From Pinibacter sp031553495 (GTDB lineage: Bacteria > Bacteroidota > Bacteroidia > Chitinophagales > Chitinophagaceae): a DNA stretch of 64,000 nt. A program made the translations under genes and the position numbers. Below, one piece after another: positions 33,706 through 42,735 of this stretch. Location: contig JAVBLN010000007.1 of NCBI GenBank assembly GCA_031553495.1, positions 248,001-312,000 on the forward strand. Reading direction: 5' to 3'. The notes under the pieces are model-generated. The model was not told the origin of the DNA, searched no databases, and was given only the letters and a program-made list of their open reading frames with translations. Position 1 is the stretch's first letter. Each line of letters begins with the position of its first letter.

Positions 33706-36609
33706 ATGAAGCGTTTTTTATTTTTACTAATAACCTTATTCATTTGTTGTTTAGCTAATGCTCAAACCTTTACCGTTAAAGGAAGAATTATTGAAGATAC
33801 TGCCAAAAAAGCTGCACCTAATACAAATGTTGTTTTAACCCAGGCATCGTTGGTAAAACGTGGCGTTGTTACAGATGCGAACGGACAATTTACAATTTCG
33901 AATGTTGCTGCCGGAAGGTATATTGTAAAAGTGTCGCGCATTAATTATAAAACTTTTCAAAAGAATATTGAGATTACGAATGCTGATATTAATCTTGGAG
34001 ATATTTTGATAACGAGAGAAGCGACGGCATTATCTGAAGTGGTGATAACTGCCAGAACACCTCCTGCACAACAAAAGAATGACACCACCGAATTTAACTC
34101 CAGCGCTTTTAAAATAAACCCCGATGCTACTGCTGAAGACCTCATCGGCAAAATGCCAACAATAACAGTGCAAAACGGGCAAGTGCAGGCGCAAGGTGAA
34201 GCCGTGCAAAAAGTGTTGGTAGATGGAAAACCTTTTTTTGGAGATGACCCAACCACGGCATTGCGCAACCTGCCTGCAGAAGTAATTGAGAAGATACAGG
34301 TATATGACCAAAGAAGCGACCAGGCACAGTTTACCGGCTTTGATGATGGCAACCAATCCAAAACAATCAATATCGTTACAAAAACCACAAGAAGGGCGGG
34401 GCAATTTGGAAAAATATTTGGCGGGTATGGTACCGACAATCGTTATATTGCCGGGGGAAACATAAATATTTTTAATGGTGATAGCCGCATATCTATAATA
34501 GGGCAGTCGAATAATGTAAACCAGCAAAATTTTAGTGTGGATGATCTGTTAGGTGTAACCGGCGGTGGTGGTGGCGGCGGACGCGGTGGCTTTGGCGGTG
34601 GTGGTCGTGGTGGTGGCCGCGGTGGTGGCGGTGGCGTTAGTAATTTCCAGGTGGGACAACAAAGTGGTGTTTCAAAAACAAATGCGTTCGGCTTAAACTA
34701 TACCGATAACTGGGGTAAAAAAATAAATGTAACGGGAAGCTATTTTTTTAACAGGGGCGATAACAATCTTGCTCAATATACTGACAGAACGAATTTATTG
34801 AAAGACAGCGGCAGAACACATTATTTGGAAGATCTTGTAAGCAAATCAATGAATGTAAATCACCGTGTCAATTTTTTATTTGAATATAAAATAGACTCGT
34901 TCAACTCCATACAAATGCGTCCGCGGTTTAGCTATCAGATGAATGATGGCAGTTCGTTTACCGTTGCAAGTACAGACACCATTACAGGGTTGCCAATTAA
35001 CCGGTCAATTAATAATTCCAGTTCGGATAGGAATGGTTTTAATTTTTCAAACAACCTTTTGTTTCGCCATGCTTTTGCAAAAAAAGGGAGAACATTTTCT
35101 TTGAATCTCAACAATAGTTTTTCTAACAGTAAAGGCAACGGACTGCTGTTAGCGGAAACCGATTATTTCAATTCATTTGGCGATCCGACGGAATCCAGTA
35201 TTAACGATCAAATTTCAAAATCGCGAACCAATGGCTGGTCGATGGCCGTAAATGGTACTTACACCGAGCCAATTGGCAACAACAGCCAATTGATGGCATC
35301 TTACCAATGGAGCGATCAACAGAATAAATCGAACAGGGAAACATTTTTATATGATGCGCTTCAAAAACAATACTCAGACCTGGACACAACGCAAACCAAT
35401 AAATTTAAAAGTGAGTATATAACGCAACAGGCAGGATTAGGATATAATTTTCAAAAAGACAAAGTGAATTTTATGGTGCGTGGCTCGTATCAATGGGCAG
35501 ATCTTAATAATCAGCAATACTTTCCAGTGCCATTCCAACTAGACAAAAAGTTTGTAAGTTTTTTGCCAATGGCAATGTTCCAGGTAAGGTTTTCTCAACG
35601 CGAAAACCTGAGATTCTTTTATCGCACATCCACTAATAATCCATCTGTTTCCCAATTGCAGGATGTGTTGGATAAAACAAATCCTTTGCAACTATCAACC
35701 GGTAATCCTAACCTGAAGCAGAGCTTTCAACAATCGGTTAATGTACGTTACAATAAATCGAATTCACAAAAAGGAACTTCCTTCTTCGCATTCCTGAACG
35801 GATCGTTTAATGATAATTATATTACCAACAATACTATAACCGCCATGCGCGATTCCGTGCTGGCAACCGGCGATACTTTGCACAAAGGTTCACAATTTGT
35901 GTACCCTGTAAACATTAACGGATACTGGAGTACCAGGGGATTTGTAACATTTGGAGTGCCGGTAGGATTTTTAAAATCTAATTTTAACATCAATGCTTCT
36001 GCCGGGTATACTAATGCTCCGGGCCTTGTGAACGCGCAGGAAAACATTGCCAAAACGCAAAACTATTCTGTTGGCCTTGTGCTTAGCAGCAACATTAGTG
36101 AGAAATTCGATTTTACCATTTCAAGCAACTCCAGCTATAATACCACAAAAAACACGGTGCAATCAAATGGTAATAACAATTATTTTAACCAAAGTTCCAC
36201 ATTGCGGCTCAACTGGATTTTCTGGAAAAACTTTGTGTACAATACCGATTTAACGCACCAGTATTATAATGGTATTTCCGACAATCCTAATTACTTTTTG
36301 TGGAATATGGCTGTTGCCAAAAAATTCCTGAAAAATAACAGGGGTGAGTTGCGGCTGAGCGTATATGATTTGCTGAAACAAAATCAAAGTATACAAAGGA
36401 CAGTTGATCCTTCTTACTACCAGGATGTAAAAACGAATGTGCTTCAACGTTATTTTATGCTAACATTTACCTACACACTAAGAAATTTTAAAGTGAAAGG
36501 AAGCACAACTCCTGCGGAAGAACCTCAACCGGAAAACAGAAGGCAAATGTTTATGCCTCCGGGCGGCGGCAGGCCTCCAATGGGTGGAGGCGGACCTCCG
36601 ATGTTTTGA
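33706..36609 (+). CDS. Outer-membrane beta-barrel protein with CarboxypepD_reg domain (TonB-receptor-like)
   Basis: The protein has 967 residues. Parts in order: signal peptide ending ANAQ (about 20), a CarboxypepD_reg-like beta-sandwich (FTVKGRIIEDT...NVVLTQASLVKRGVVTDANGQFTISNVAAGRYIVKVS), and a plug-like region (ATAEDLIGKMPTITVQNGQVQAQGEAVQKVLVDGKPFFGDDPTTALRNL). An OMP_b-brl_3-type barrel of about 700 residues follows. A Gly/Arg-rich insert (about residues 286-308) splits the early barrel, and the C-terminus ends in a Pro/Gly/Met tail beyond the barrel. No SusD partner is adjacent, so a general TonB-dependent or assembly role is likelier than a polysaccharide locus. The substrate is unknown. 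Confidence 0.88.
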   Translation: MKRFLFLLITLFICCLANAQTFTVKGRIIEDTAKKAAPNTNVVLTQASLVKRGVVTDANGQFTISNVAAGRYIVKVSRINYKTFQKNIEITNADINLGDILITREATALSEVVITARTPPAQQKNDTTEFNSSAFKINPDATAEDLIGKMPTITVQNGQVQAQGEAVQKVLVDGKPFFGDDPTTALRNLPAEVIEKIQVYDQRSDQAQFTGFDDGNQSKTINIVTKTTRRAGQFGKIFGGYGTDNRYIAGGNINIFNGDSRISIIGQSNNVNQQNFSVDDLLGVTGGGGGGGRGGFGGGGRGGGRGGGGGVSNFQVGQQSGVSKTNAFGLNYTDNWGKKINVTGSYFFNRGDNNLAQYTDRTNLLKDSGRTHYLEDLVSKSMNVNHRVNFLFEYKIDSFNSIQMRPRFSYQMNDGSSFTVASTDTITGLPINRSINNSSSDRNGFNFSNNLLFRHAFAKKGRTFSLNLNNSFSNSKGNGLLLAETDYFNSFGDPTESSINDQISKSRTNGWSMAVNGTYTEPIGNNSQLMASYQWSDQQNKSNRETFLYDALQKQYSDLDTTQTNKFKSEYITQQAGLGYNFQKDKVNFMVRGSYQWADLNNQQYFPVPFQLDKKFVSFLPMAMFQVRFSQRENLRFFYRTSTNNPSVSQLQDVLDKTNPLQLSTGNPNLKQSFQQSVNVRYNKSNSQKGTSFFAFLNGSFNDNYITNNTITAMRDSVLATGDTLHKGSQFVYPVNINGYWSTRGFVTFGVPVGFLKSNFNINASAGYTNAPGLVNAQENIAKTQNYSVGLVLSSNISEKFDFTISSNSSYNTTKNTVQSNGNNNYFNQSSTLRLNWIFWKNFVYNTDLTHQYYNGISDNPNYFLWNMAVAKKFLKNNRGELRLSVYDLLKQNQSIQRTVDPSYYQDVKTNVLQRYFMLTFTYTLRNFKVKGSTTPAEEPQPENRRQMFMPPGGGRPPMGGGGPPMF

Positions 36610-36612
36610 GTG

Positions 36613-36662
36613 GTGAATGATAAATGATAAATGATAAATGATGAATGATGAGTGATGAATGA
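36613..36662. repeat. 7-bp tandem repeat (TAAATGA / TGAATGA)
   Basis: Seven consecutive heptamers with little divergence start right after the barrel gene stop. It is the most regular short tandem array in the window. Confidence 0.85.
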
Positions 36663-36717
36663 CCCCTGATTACTTTATTATTAATAAGAACAGTATTTAT
36701 GATTTGATTTTTATTAT

Positions 36718-36784
36718 AGGCCCGGCATTTGAATTACTATGGAACAGCCGTTGCGTCGCACTCTTGTACGGTAGGAATTCTATT
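36718..36784 (-). repeat. Modular intergenic repeat, copy 16 (L1-C2, altered right end)
   Basis: Reverse copy with L1 and an AGAGTGCGACGCAACGGCTG core as in copy 25, and a diverged right end. Confidence 0.75.
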
Positions 36785-36830
36785 GGGCAGCCTCATCCCC
36801 GGCCCTTCTCCCAAGGAGAAGGGAGTCCCG
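36785..36830. repeat. Palindromic CTTCTCC repeat
   Basis: CCCTTCTCC / GGAGAAGGG inverted repeat preceded by CCTCATCCCCGG. Sequences of this type are dispersed in many bacterial genomes; only one copy is seen in this window. Confidence 0.55.
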
Positions 36831-36935
36831 CGCACAAAGCGGATATTCGTGGTCACAATAATTCTTTTCAGCTTTCATACTTAACCGTTTTCAGCGGCTC
36901 ATTCATAAAGCATTCTCAATTCCCCAGTTGTTTTA

Positions 36936-37042
36936 ACCACAAGGGGCACAATAAGAGGCGCAAAGACCACAAGTGTAGGCTGAACTGCTACCAACCCTCG
37001 TGTACCTTGTGCTTCCCTTTGTGGCCCTTGTGGTTAACCGTT
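36936..37042. repeat. 9-bp repeat tracts in inverted pair (CACAAGGGG / CCCTTGTGG)
   Basis: AACCACAAGGGGCACAATAA-type units face CCCTTTGTGGCCCTTGTGG units 70 bp later, so the block could fold on itself. Related units occur at 28583. Confidence 0.6.
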
Positions 37043-37080
37043 CTCTGATTTCTGACATCTAACTTCTCAACCGCCCACTA

Positions 37081-37143
37081 AAGTTCCTGCCGTACAAGTG
37101 AGTGACACAACGATGCTTAATAGTAGCACTACCGCCGGTCCCA
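37081..37143 (+). repeat. Modular intergenic repeat, copy 17 (L1-C1-R1)
   Basis: Forward copy with the CCCACTAAAGTTC left flank, the mirror of copies 12 and 20. It pairs with copy 16 in reverse-then-forward order. Confidence 0.9.
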
Positions 37144-37167
37144 TAAAAATGACATTGCATATTATAT

Positions 37168-37210
37168 AGAAAATAAATAGGCGATCGTAGTGATCGCCTA
37201 TTTATTTTCT
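37168..37210. terminator. Long perfect hairpin terminator between convergent genes
   Basis: A 19-bp perfect stem (AGAAAATAAATAGGCGATC and its complement) with a 5-nt loop GTAGT. The stem ends are A/T rich on both sides, so it may terminate both the upstream gene and the minus-strand reductase gene. Confidence 0.8.
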
Positions 37211-37235
37211 ATCTCAATATTTGAAGAGCATTCGC

Positions 37236-37367
37236 CACATTCTCACATTTTTCACATTTCCGCATTACTAAAGTTTATTCCTAACAAATAAACAATGCTG
37301 GCTCTATTGCATTTTCAAATTAGCACATTTTCAAATTCATTTCCACATTTTCCACATTCTCACATTA
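37236..37367. repeat. AT-rich 8-bp composite repeat (reverse orientation)
   Basis: Same order as 30984-31121: TTCTCACA octamers, a spacer with AAAGTTTATTCCTAACAAATAA, then TTTTCAAA / TTAGCACA octamers. It runs directly into the reductase stop codon. Confidence 0.7.
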
Positions 37368-40300
37368 ACTACATCCCATACTGTTGCCGCAATTCAGGCA
37401 TTTGTAGCAGGTGCCGCTGCGCAATGTAATGTGTCCGCACACATTGCAGGAAGGCGCATCGCTTTGCATGTTTTTAGCGGCGGCGTTTACAGCATCCAGT
37501 CCGCTTTCGGCTTTTACCGCACCTGATTTTTGAGTTTTATGAGAATGGCCATGTGAATGAGGTGTTGGCGTACTTACCGGAACAACTCTCACATCGCTCA
37601 GCTTAGGTGTTTTTTTCTCATATTCCAATCCATTAGGAATTTCATCCCAGTCGTCCGTGCCGGTATTACCAAGTTCCGGCTTGTCCAAAACGTGTACCAG
37701 GTCTGTTCTGCCTAAGTATTCATAAGCAAGTGAGCGGAATAAAAAGTCAACGATGGAGGTAGTTGTTTTAATGTTCGGGTGGTCTACCATTCCAGCAGGA
37801 TCAAAGCGTGTGAATACAAATTTTTCCACAAACTCTTCCAACGGAACACCATATTGCAGGCCGATTGAAACAGCTATGGCAAAGCAGTTGAGCATACTGC
37901 GCATGGTAGCGCCTTCCTTTGCCATATCAATAAATATTTCGCCAACAGTACCATCGCTATATTCGCCTGTACGTACAAAAATGGTTTGTCCGTTTATTTT
38001 CGCTTTTTGTGTAAAACCCCTGCGTTTTGCCGGAAGTGTTTTTCTTTCCACAATGCGTGAAAGCTGGCGTTTAAATTTGGTATCCGGAGAAGCCTGCATA
38101 CGTTTCTGTACTTCATCCAACAATTCTTCCACTGTTAGTTTGCCGAGATCCACAATGTTTGATTCGGGAATAGTTGTTTTTTCGGCTTCTTCTTCCTGGG
38201 TTTCGGCTTTAGTTTTTTTATCGCTTTTGGTGCTTAACGGCTGGCTCAGTTTGCTGCCATCACGGTATAGCGCATTCGCTTTCAGGCCAAGCTTCCAGCT
38301 AAGCAGGTAAGCATCTGCGATTTCCTCTACTGTAGCCTCATTTGGAAGATTGATTGTTTTGGAAATGGCGCCGCTAATGAATGGTTGTGTAGCCGCCATC
38401 ATGCGAATGTGGCCATGTGCATGTATATAACGTTGTCCTTTTTTACCACATCTGTTAGCGCAGTCAAATACAGAGAGATGCTCTTGTTTTAAATAAGGAG
38501 CGCCTTCAATTGTCATGGTTCCGCATACATAATCATTGGCCGCGTCAATTTGCTCTTGTGTAAAACCAAGCGCTTCCAGCAGGTTCCACTCGAAGTTGTA
38601 ATATTGTTCCGGCTTGAAACCTAAGCGCTGCAGGCATTCTTCACCTAAAGTGTACATGTTGAATACAAAGCCGATTTCGAAAGCTGCACTTACTGCCGCG
38701 TCCAGTTTTTTGATTTCGTCTGCTATAAATCCTTTTTCACTTAGCGTTTGATGATTGATGTGAGGAGCGCCGGCAAAGTTTGCTGAACCAACAGCATATT
38801 TAATAATAGCATCAATTTCTTTAGCGCTATATCCAAGGTTTTTCAATGCGGTGGGAACGCTTTGGTTAATGATTTTGAAATATCCGCCACCACTTAATTT
38901 TTTGAATTTCACCAAAGCAAAATCAGGCTCCACTCCGGTAGTATCGCAATCCATTACCAGCCCAATTGTTCCTGTTGGCGCGATAACGGTGGTTTGTGCG
39001 TTACGGTAACCAAATTTTTCACCTAATTGCACCGCTTCGTCCCAAGCTTTAGTAGCGGCTTTCAGCAGGTCGTCGGGACAATATTTCGCATTAATGCCCT
39101 GTGGTTTTATACTCAACTCTTCGTAAGCTTCACTTGCATCGTAAGCTGCCGCGCGGTGATTGCGCATTACACGCAGCATATGTTTTTTATTTTCTTCATA
39201 GCGCGGGAATGGTCCGAGCACTTCGGCCATTTCCGCGGAAGTTTTATAAGCCACTCCGGTCATGATAGCGGTAATAGCGCCGGCAATAGCTCTGGCGGCT
39301 TCACTATCATAAGGAATGCCTTTTACCATCAGCATACTGCCCAGGTTGGCATAACCCAATCCCAGGGTTCTGTAGTCGTATGATAATTGAGCAACCTCCA
39401 TAGAAGGGAACTGAGCCATCAGTACGGATATTTCCAGTACCACAGTCCACAAACGGCAACTATAAGCATAACCTTCCACATCAAAAACATCTTTCTCAAT
39501 ATCATAGAATTTCATGAGGTTGGCAGATGCCAGGTTGCATGCCGTATTATCCAGGAACATGTATTCAGAGCATGGATTAGAAGCCCTGATCGGCCCGCCT
39601 TCCGGGCAGGTGTGCCATTCGTTTATAGTGGTATTATACTGGGTGCCGGGATCGGCGCAACGCCACGCCGCATACGAAATTTTATTCCACAATTCACGGG
39701 CTTTTACCTTTTTCATTACATGCCCATCAGTTCTTGCCAGCAATTCCCAATCTTCGTTGTTTTCAAGTTTTTCGAAAAATTTATTGGGGATACGTACCGA
39801 GTTATTTGAATTCTGCCCACTTACTGTTCTGTAAGCTTCACCTTCATAGTCAGACGGATAGCCTGCTGCTATTAAAGCGGCTACTTTCTTTTCTTCCTCA
39901 ACTTTCCAATCAATAAAATCAATAATTTCCGGGTGGTCAAGATCTAAGCATACCATTTTAGCGGCACGGCGTGTAGTACCACCACTTTTAATAGCGCCTG
40001 CGGAGCGGTCGCCAATTTTCAGGAAGCTCATTAGCCCGCTGGAGGTACCTCCGCCACTTAATCTTTCACCTTCGCCGCGAATGCTGCTGAAATTGGTGCC
40101 CACACCACTTCCGTATTTAAAAATACGGGCTTCGCGAATCCATAAATCCATTATGCCCCCATCACCCACCAAATCGTCGTCCACACTCAAAATAAAACAA
40201 GCGTGGGGTTGTGGGCGTTCATATGCCGAAGTAGATTTTTTCAACTGATCATCCGCAGGATCTACATAATAGTGGCCCTGTGGTTTTCCGGTAATGCCAT

Positions 40301-40736
40301 AGCTTTCATGCAAGCCGGTATTGAACCACTGAGGGCTGTTAGGAACACAAGCCTGGTTTAAAATGCTGTACACAAGCTCGTCATAAAAAATTTGCGCATC
40401 TTTTTGCGAAGCAAAATAACCGTAACGCTCACCCCAAACCCGCCAACAATTGGCAAGCCTGTGTGCTACCTGTTTTGCTGAAGTTTCGCGACCTAAAGAA
40501 CCATCTGCCTGGGGAACTCCCGCCTTACGAAAATATTTTTGTGCAATAATATCCGTAGCAATCTGGCTCCATTGTTTTGGTACTTCCACATTCGTCATCT
40601 CAAATACCACCTCGCCGCTTGGGTTACGAATTACCGACGTGCGATAATCGTATTCGAACAGCTCATACACGTTCACTTCCTCTTTAGTGAAACGACGATT
40701 GAACTGCAGTCCTTTTGCAGATTGCTTTTTAGCCAT
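37365..40736 (-). CDS. nrdJ: Adenosylcobalamin-dependent (class II) ribonucleotide reductase
   Basis: The protein has 1123 residues. It reduces ribonucleotides to deoxyribonucleotides with a cobalamin-generated thiyl radical, independent of oxygen. The N-terminal region (RRFTKEEVNVYELFEYDYRTSVI) and the core (NSPQWFNTGL, ASNPCSEYMFLDNTACNLASANLMKF with the active-site Asn-x-Cys-x-Glu, and IAPTGTIGLVMDCDTTGVEPDFAL) are those of the long NrdJ type. A linker at about 830-870 rich in Lys/Glu is followed by a TSCPD-like domain and a C-terminal zinc-ribbon tail (CNVCGHITLRSGTCYKCLNCG). No cobalamin riboswitch was recognised upstream. No class I subunits are in this window. Confidence 0.95.
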   Translation of the reverse strand: MAKKQSAKGLQFNRRFTKEEVNVYELFEYDYRTSVIRNPSGEVVFEMTNVEVPKQWSQIATDIIAQKYFRKAGVPQADGSLGRETSAKQVAHRLANCWRVWGERYGYFASQKDAQIFYDELVYSILNQACVPNSPQWFNTGLHESYGITGKPQGHYYVDPADDQLKKSTSAYERPQPHACFILSVDDDLVGDGGIMDLWIREARIFKYGSGVGTNFSSIRGEGERLSGGGTSSGLMSFLKIGDRSAGAIKSGGTTRRAAKMVCLDLDHPEIIDFIDWKVEEEKKVAALIAAGYPSDYEGEAYRTVSGQNSNNSVRIPNKFFEKLENNEDWELLARTDGHVMKKVKARELWNKISYAAWRCADPGTQYNTTINEWHTCPEGGPIRASNPCSEYMFLDNTACNLASANLMKFYDIEKDVFDVEGYAYSCRLWTVVLEISVLMAQFPSMEVAQLSYDYRTLGLGYANLGSMLMVKGIPYDSEAARAIAGAITAIMTGVAYKTSAEMAEVLGPFPRYEENKKHMLRVMRNHRAAAYDASEAYEELSIKPQGINAKYCPDDLLKAATKAWDEAVQLGEKFGYRNAQTTVIAPTGTIGLVMDCDTTGVEPDFALVKFKKLSGGGYFKIINQSVPTALKNLGYSAKEIDAIIKYAVGSANFAGAPHINHQTLSEKGFIADEIKKLDAAVSAAFEIGFVFNMYTLGEECLQRLGFKPEQYYNFEWNLLEALGFTQEQIDAANDYVCGTMTIEGAPYLKQEHLSVFDCANRCGKKGQRYIHAHGHIRMMAATQPFISGAISKTINLPNEATVEEIADAYLLSWKLGLKANALYRDGSKLSQPLSTKSDKKTKAETQEEEAEKTTIPESNIVDLGKLTVEELLDEVQKRMQASPDTKFKRQLSRIVERKTLPAKRRGFTQKAKINGQTIFVRTGEYSDGTVGEIFIDMAKEGATMRSMLNCFAIAVSIGLQYGVPLEEFVEKFVFTRFDPAGMVDHPNIKTTTSIVDFLFRSLAYEYLGRTDLVHVLDKPELGNTGTDDWDEIPNGLEYEKKTPKLSDVRVVPVSTPTPHSHGHSHKTQKSGAVKAESGLDAVNAAAKNMQSDAPSCNVCGHITLRSGTCYKCLNCGNSMGCS

Positions 40737-41311
40737 AAATGAAAATCTTTAGAAGTTATATGTTATATCCAGTTATTAATTACTGCCCGGAACGAAAGTA
40801 TTTTTAAGTCTTGAAAAATGCTAATGCTAAATATCAACACCTGTGGAAAAAACAAAAGAAAAAATTCGTAAAGCTTATGGGTATTGATTTCATAAAAAAA
40901 TGCGAAAATTTTTGAGTTTTTTTAGCAAATCTCATTTGGAAAATTCCCTATTTTTTATTAGTAATCAGGAGTATAGAATAGGCTTGGGTTTACAGGGTGG
41001 TCCATTTTTCCTTTTGTATATTTTTATTTTTTGTAATATGAAGTTAAGAAAAATGTAAAAGCGAAAAATGCAGAAATCAGGAGATATGCTAAAAGATGAG
41101 CAAAACAAGCCTTCCCTTATATAGGTCATGCAATTTTGTTATGCAGGTTCTATAAATATAATTAAAATGTACAACATGTAATTGCAACGTTTTTATAATG
41201 AAAGTAATTAGATTTATTTTAATGTCTCATTTTGCTAAATAATCTTTTACATTAATCAGTGTTAAACCCAAAAAGTTTTGCATTTTTGTAAAACAGGCAA
41301 TAAGTATTTAG
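40737..41311. other. Divergent intergenic region, nrdJ / GGGP synthase
   Basis: 575 bp, strongly AT-rich, with no gene and no modular or short-period repeat, in contrast to the other long gaps. It should hold both promoters. I could not fit a full TTG-N19-TAnnTTTG to either start, and I see no B12-box-like conserved sequence. Confidence 0.5.
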
Positions 41312-42067
41312 ATGCGAAGTATTATTTATCAATCACTAATTCACAAAAAGCAACAGGGTAAAAAGTCTTTTGCAGTATTGATTGATCCGGACAAAGTGAA
41401 CATTTCATTGCTGGATCAGTTGATGACGCATGCAGTGGAGGCAAAAGTTGATTATTTATTGGTTGGAGGAAGTTTGGTAGTAAGCAATCATCTTGATGAA
41501 TGTATTAAGCATATAAAAAACAATTGTTCCATACCGGTTATTTTATTTCCGGGAAGTCCTTCTCAAATTTCAAAGTATGCCGATGCATTGTTATACCTGT
41601 CATTAATATCTGGCAGGAATCCTGAATTATTAATCGGCCAGCACGTAATATCTGCGCCATTTGTAAAGCAAAGCGGGTTGGAAATAATTAGCACAGGATA
41701 CATGGTTATTGATGGTGGCGCACCCACTACAGTATCTTATATCAGTAACGCCACACCTATACCCGCAGACAAAAATGAAATTGCATTATGCACTGCCCTG
41801 GCCGGCGAAATGCTGGGTATGAAACTAATTTATATGGATGCGGGCAGCGGTGCAAAACGTGCTATTTCTGAAAGTATGATAAAAAAAGTCGCATCAAATA
41901 TTGACGCCCCGTTAATAGTGGGTGGCGGTATTATAACCGCAGAAAAAGCATATCTCAACTGCAAGGCCGGTGCCGATGTGATTGTAGTTGGCAACGCCAT
42001 CGAAAAGGAAATTTCATTGATGCGAGAAATCAGTGAAGCGGTTCATAAAGTGAGTGTGGCTGTATAA
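41312..42067 (+). CDS. Geranylgeranylglyceryl/heptaprenylglyceryl phosphate synthase family protein
   Basis: The protein has 251 residues with a TIM-barrel fold that joins a polyprenyl diphosphate to glycerol-1-phosphate. Family signatures are clear: FAVLIDPDKV at the start, DYLLVGGSLVV, IPVILFPGSPSQISKYADALLYLSLISGRNPELLIGQHV, EIISTGYMVIDGG, MKLIYMDAGSGA and the C-terminal phosphate site APLIVGGGIITAEKA with AGADVIVVGNAIE. Bacteroidota carry the group II form, whose lipid product is less well defined than in archaea or Bacillus (PcrB). It is transcribed divergently from nrdJ. Confidence 0.92.
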   Translation: MRSIIYQSLIHKKQQGKKSFAVLIDPDKVNISLLDQLMTHAVEAKVDYLLVGGSLVVSNHLDECIKHIKNNCSIPVILFPGSPSQISKYADALLYLSLISGRNPELLIGQHVISAPFVKQSGLEIISTGYMVIDGGAPTTVSYISNATPIPADKNEIALCTALAGEMLGMKLIYMDAGSGAKRAISESMIKKVASNIDAPLIVGGGIITAEKAYLNCKAGADVIVVGNAIEKEISLMREISEAVHKVSVAV

Positions 42068-42345
42068 CTTCACGCAGGAGGAATGGTTACTGGTTACCGG
42101 TGCTTCAGCAATGGCAAACAAATATAACGCTCTGCAAAGCTTGTGTCTTACCGGGAGTCTAATGCACTGTTTTTTCAAGTATAGTATTGATAAATTTGAT
42201 AAGCACGGATGTCCTTCAAAACATCCGCGCCAGTTGGAGAATTTAGTTGCTGTTTAAGTTAATATTTTATGGTACGAGCGACAGCTTTTATCAAGGTGTC
42301 TGTTATTTTATTTTGGTCTTGATGTATGCCGCAGTTAATTATTGT

Positions 42346-42411
42346 TATACCGGCAGCGGTATTTCATGGCATCATCGTTGCGTCGCAATCACTTCATCTG
42401 TAGTAATTCTT
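42346..42411 (-). repeat. Modular intergenic repeat, copy 18 (L1 variant-C2-R2)
   Basis: Reverse copy of the same mosaic type as copy 4 (GATGAAGTGATT linker before the C2 core). Confidence 0.87.
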
Positions 42412-42447
42412 TTCATCGGTTAAAAATATTCAGGCTTGTCATTTGCC

Positions 42448-42480
42448 AGATATCCTACACCTCTAAGGTGTAGGATATCT
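42448..42480. terminator. Perfect 15-bp hairpin, possible terminator
   Basis: Stem AGATATCCTACACCT with its exact complement around a CTA loop. It lacks a T-run after the stem, so it may be only a structural palindrome. Confidence 0.45.
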
Positions 42481-42530
42481 GTGTCACAAATTACACCTAA
42501 TATTTTCGGAGTGCTTGCCCGAACAGAATA

Positions 42531-42568
42531 ACCGGCAGCCAACCGGTAACTTGCAACCCGCTCACCCG
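42531..42568. repeat. 7-bp repeat tract (AACCGGT units)
   Basis: AACCGGC / CAACCGG / TAACTTG / CAACCCG units abut the left end of copy 19. Confidence 0.6.
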
Positions 42569-42570
42569 CC

Positions 42571-42640
42571 CAATAGCATTCCTACCGTACAAGTGTGCGA
42601 CGCAACAAAAGCCAAATGCTTATTCTTAGCCCGGCCCATA
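42571..42640 (+). repeat. Modular intergenic repeat, copy 19 (L1-C2, third right end)
   Basis: Forward copy with a C2 core followed by AAAAGCCAAATGCTTATTC, the right end shared with copy 2. With copy 18 it forms a reverse-then-forward pair. Confidence 0.75.
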
Positions 42641-42701
42641 ATTCTCTACTTTATTCGTTAGAGACATTGTTGTGTATAGTAAAAGCTCAAAAGAGAACCA
42701 T

Positions 42702-42733
42702 AAAAAAAGTCCCGGAAAAACCGGGACTTTTAA
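42702..42733 (-). terminator. Rho-independent terminator of the metalloprotease gene
   Basis: Stem AAAAGTCCCGG / CCGGGACTTTT with an AAAAA loop. On the minus strand it starts three bases after the stop and is followed by a T-run. Confidence 0.85.
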
Positions 42734-42735
42734 TT

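Noticed and set aside
36613..37048. Possible CRISPR-like or other spaced array
   Set aside because: Units are only 7-9 bp with no longer direct repeats or unique spacers of regular length, and no cas genes are present.
40737..41100. Cobalamin riboswitch upstream of nrdJ
   Set aside because: I looked for a B12-box-like conserved block and the usual stems on the minus strand and did not find them.
42054..42257. Small open frame overlapping the end of the GGGP synthase gene
   Set aside because: Its sequence runs through short-repeat text (GGTTACTGGTTACCGG), has no family features, and overlaps a solid gene.
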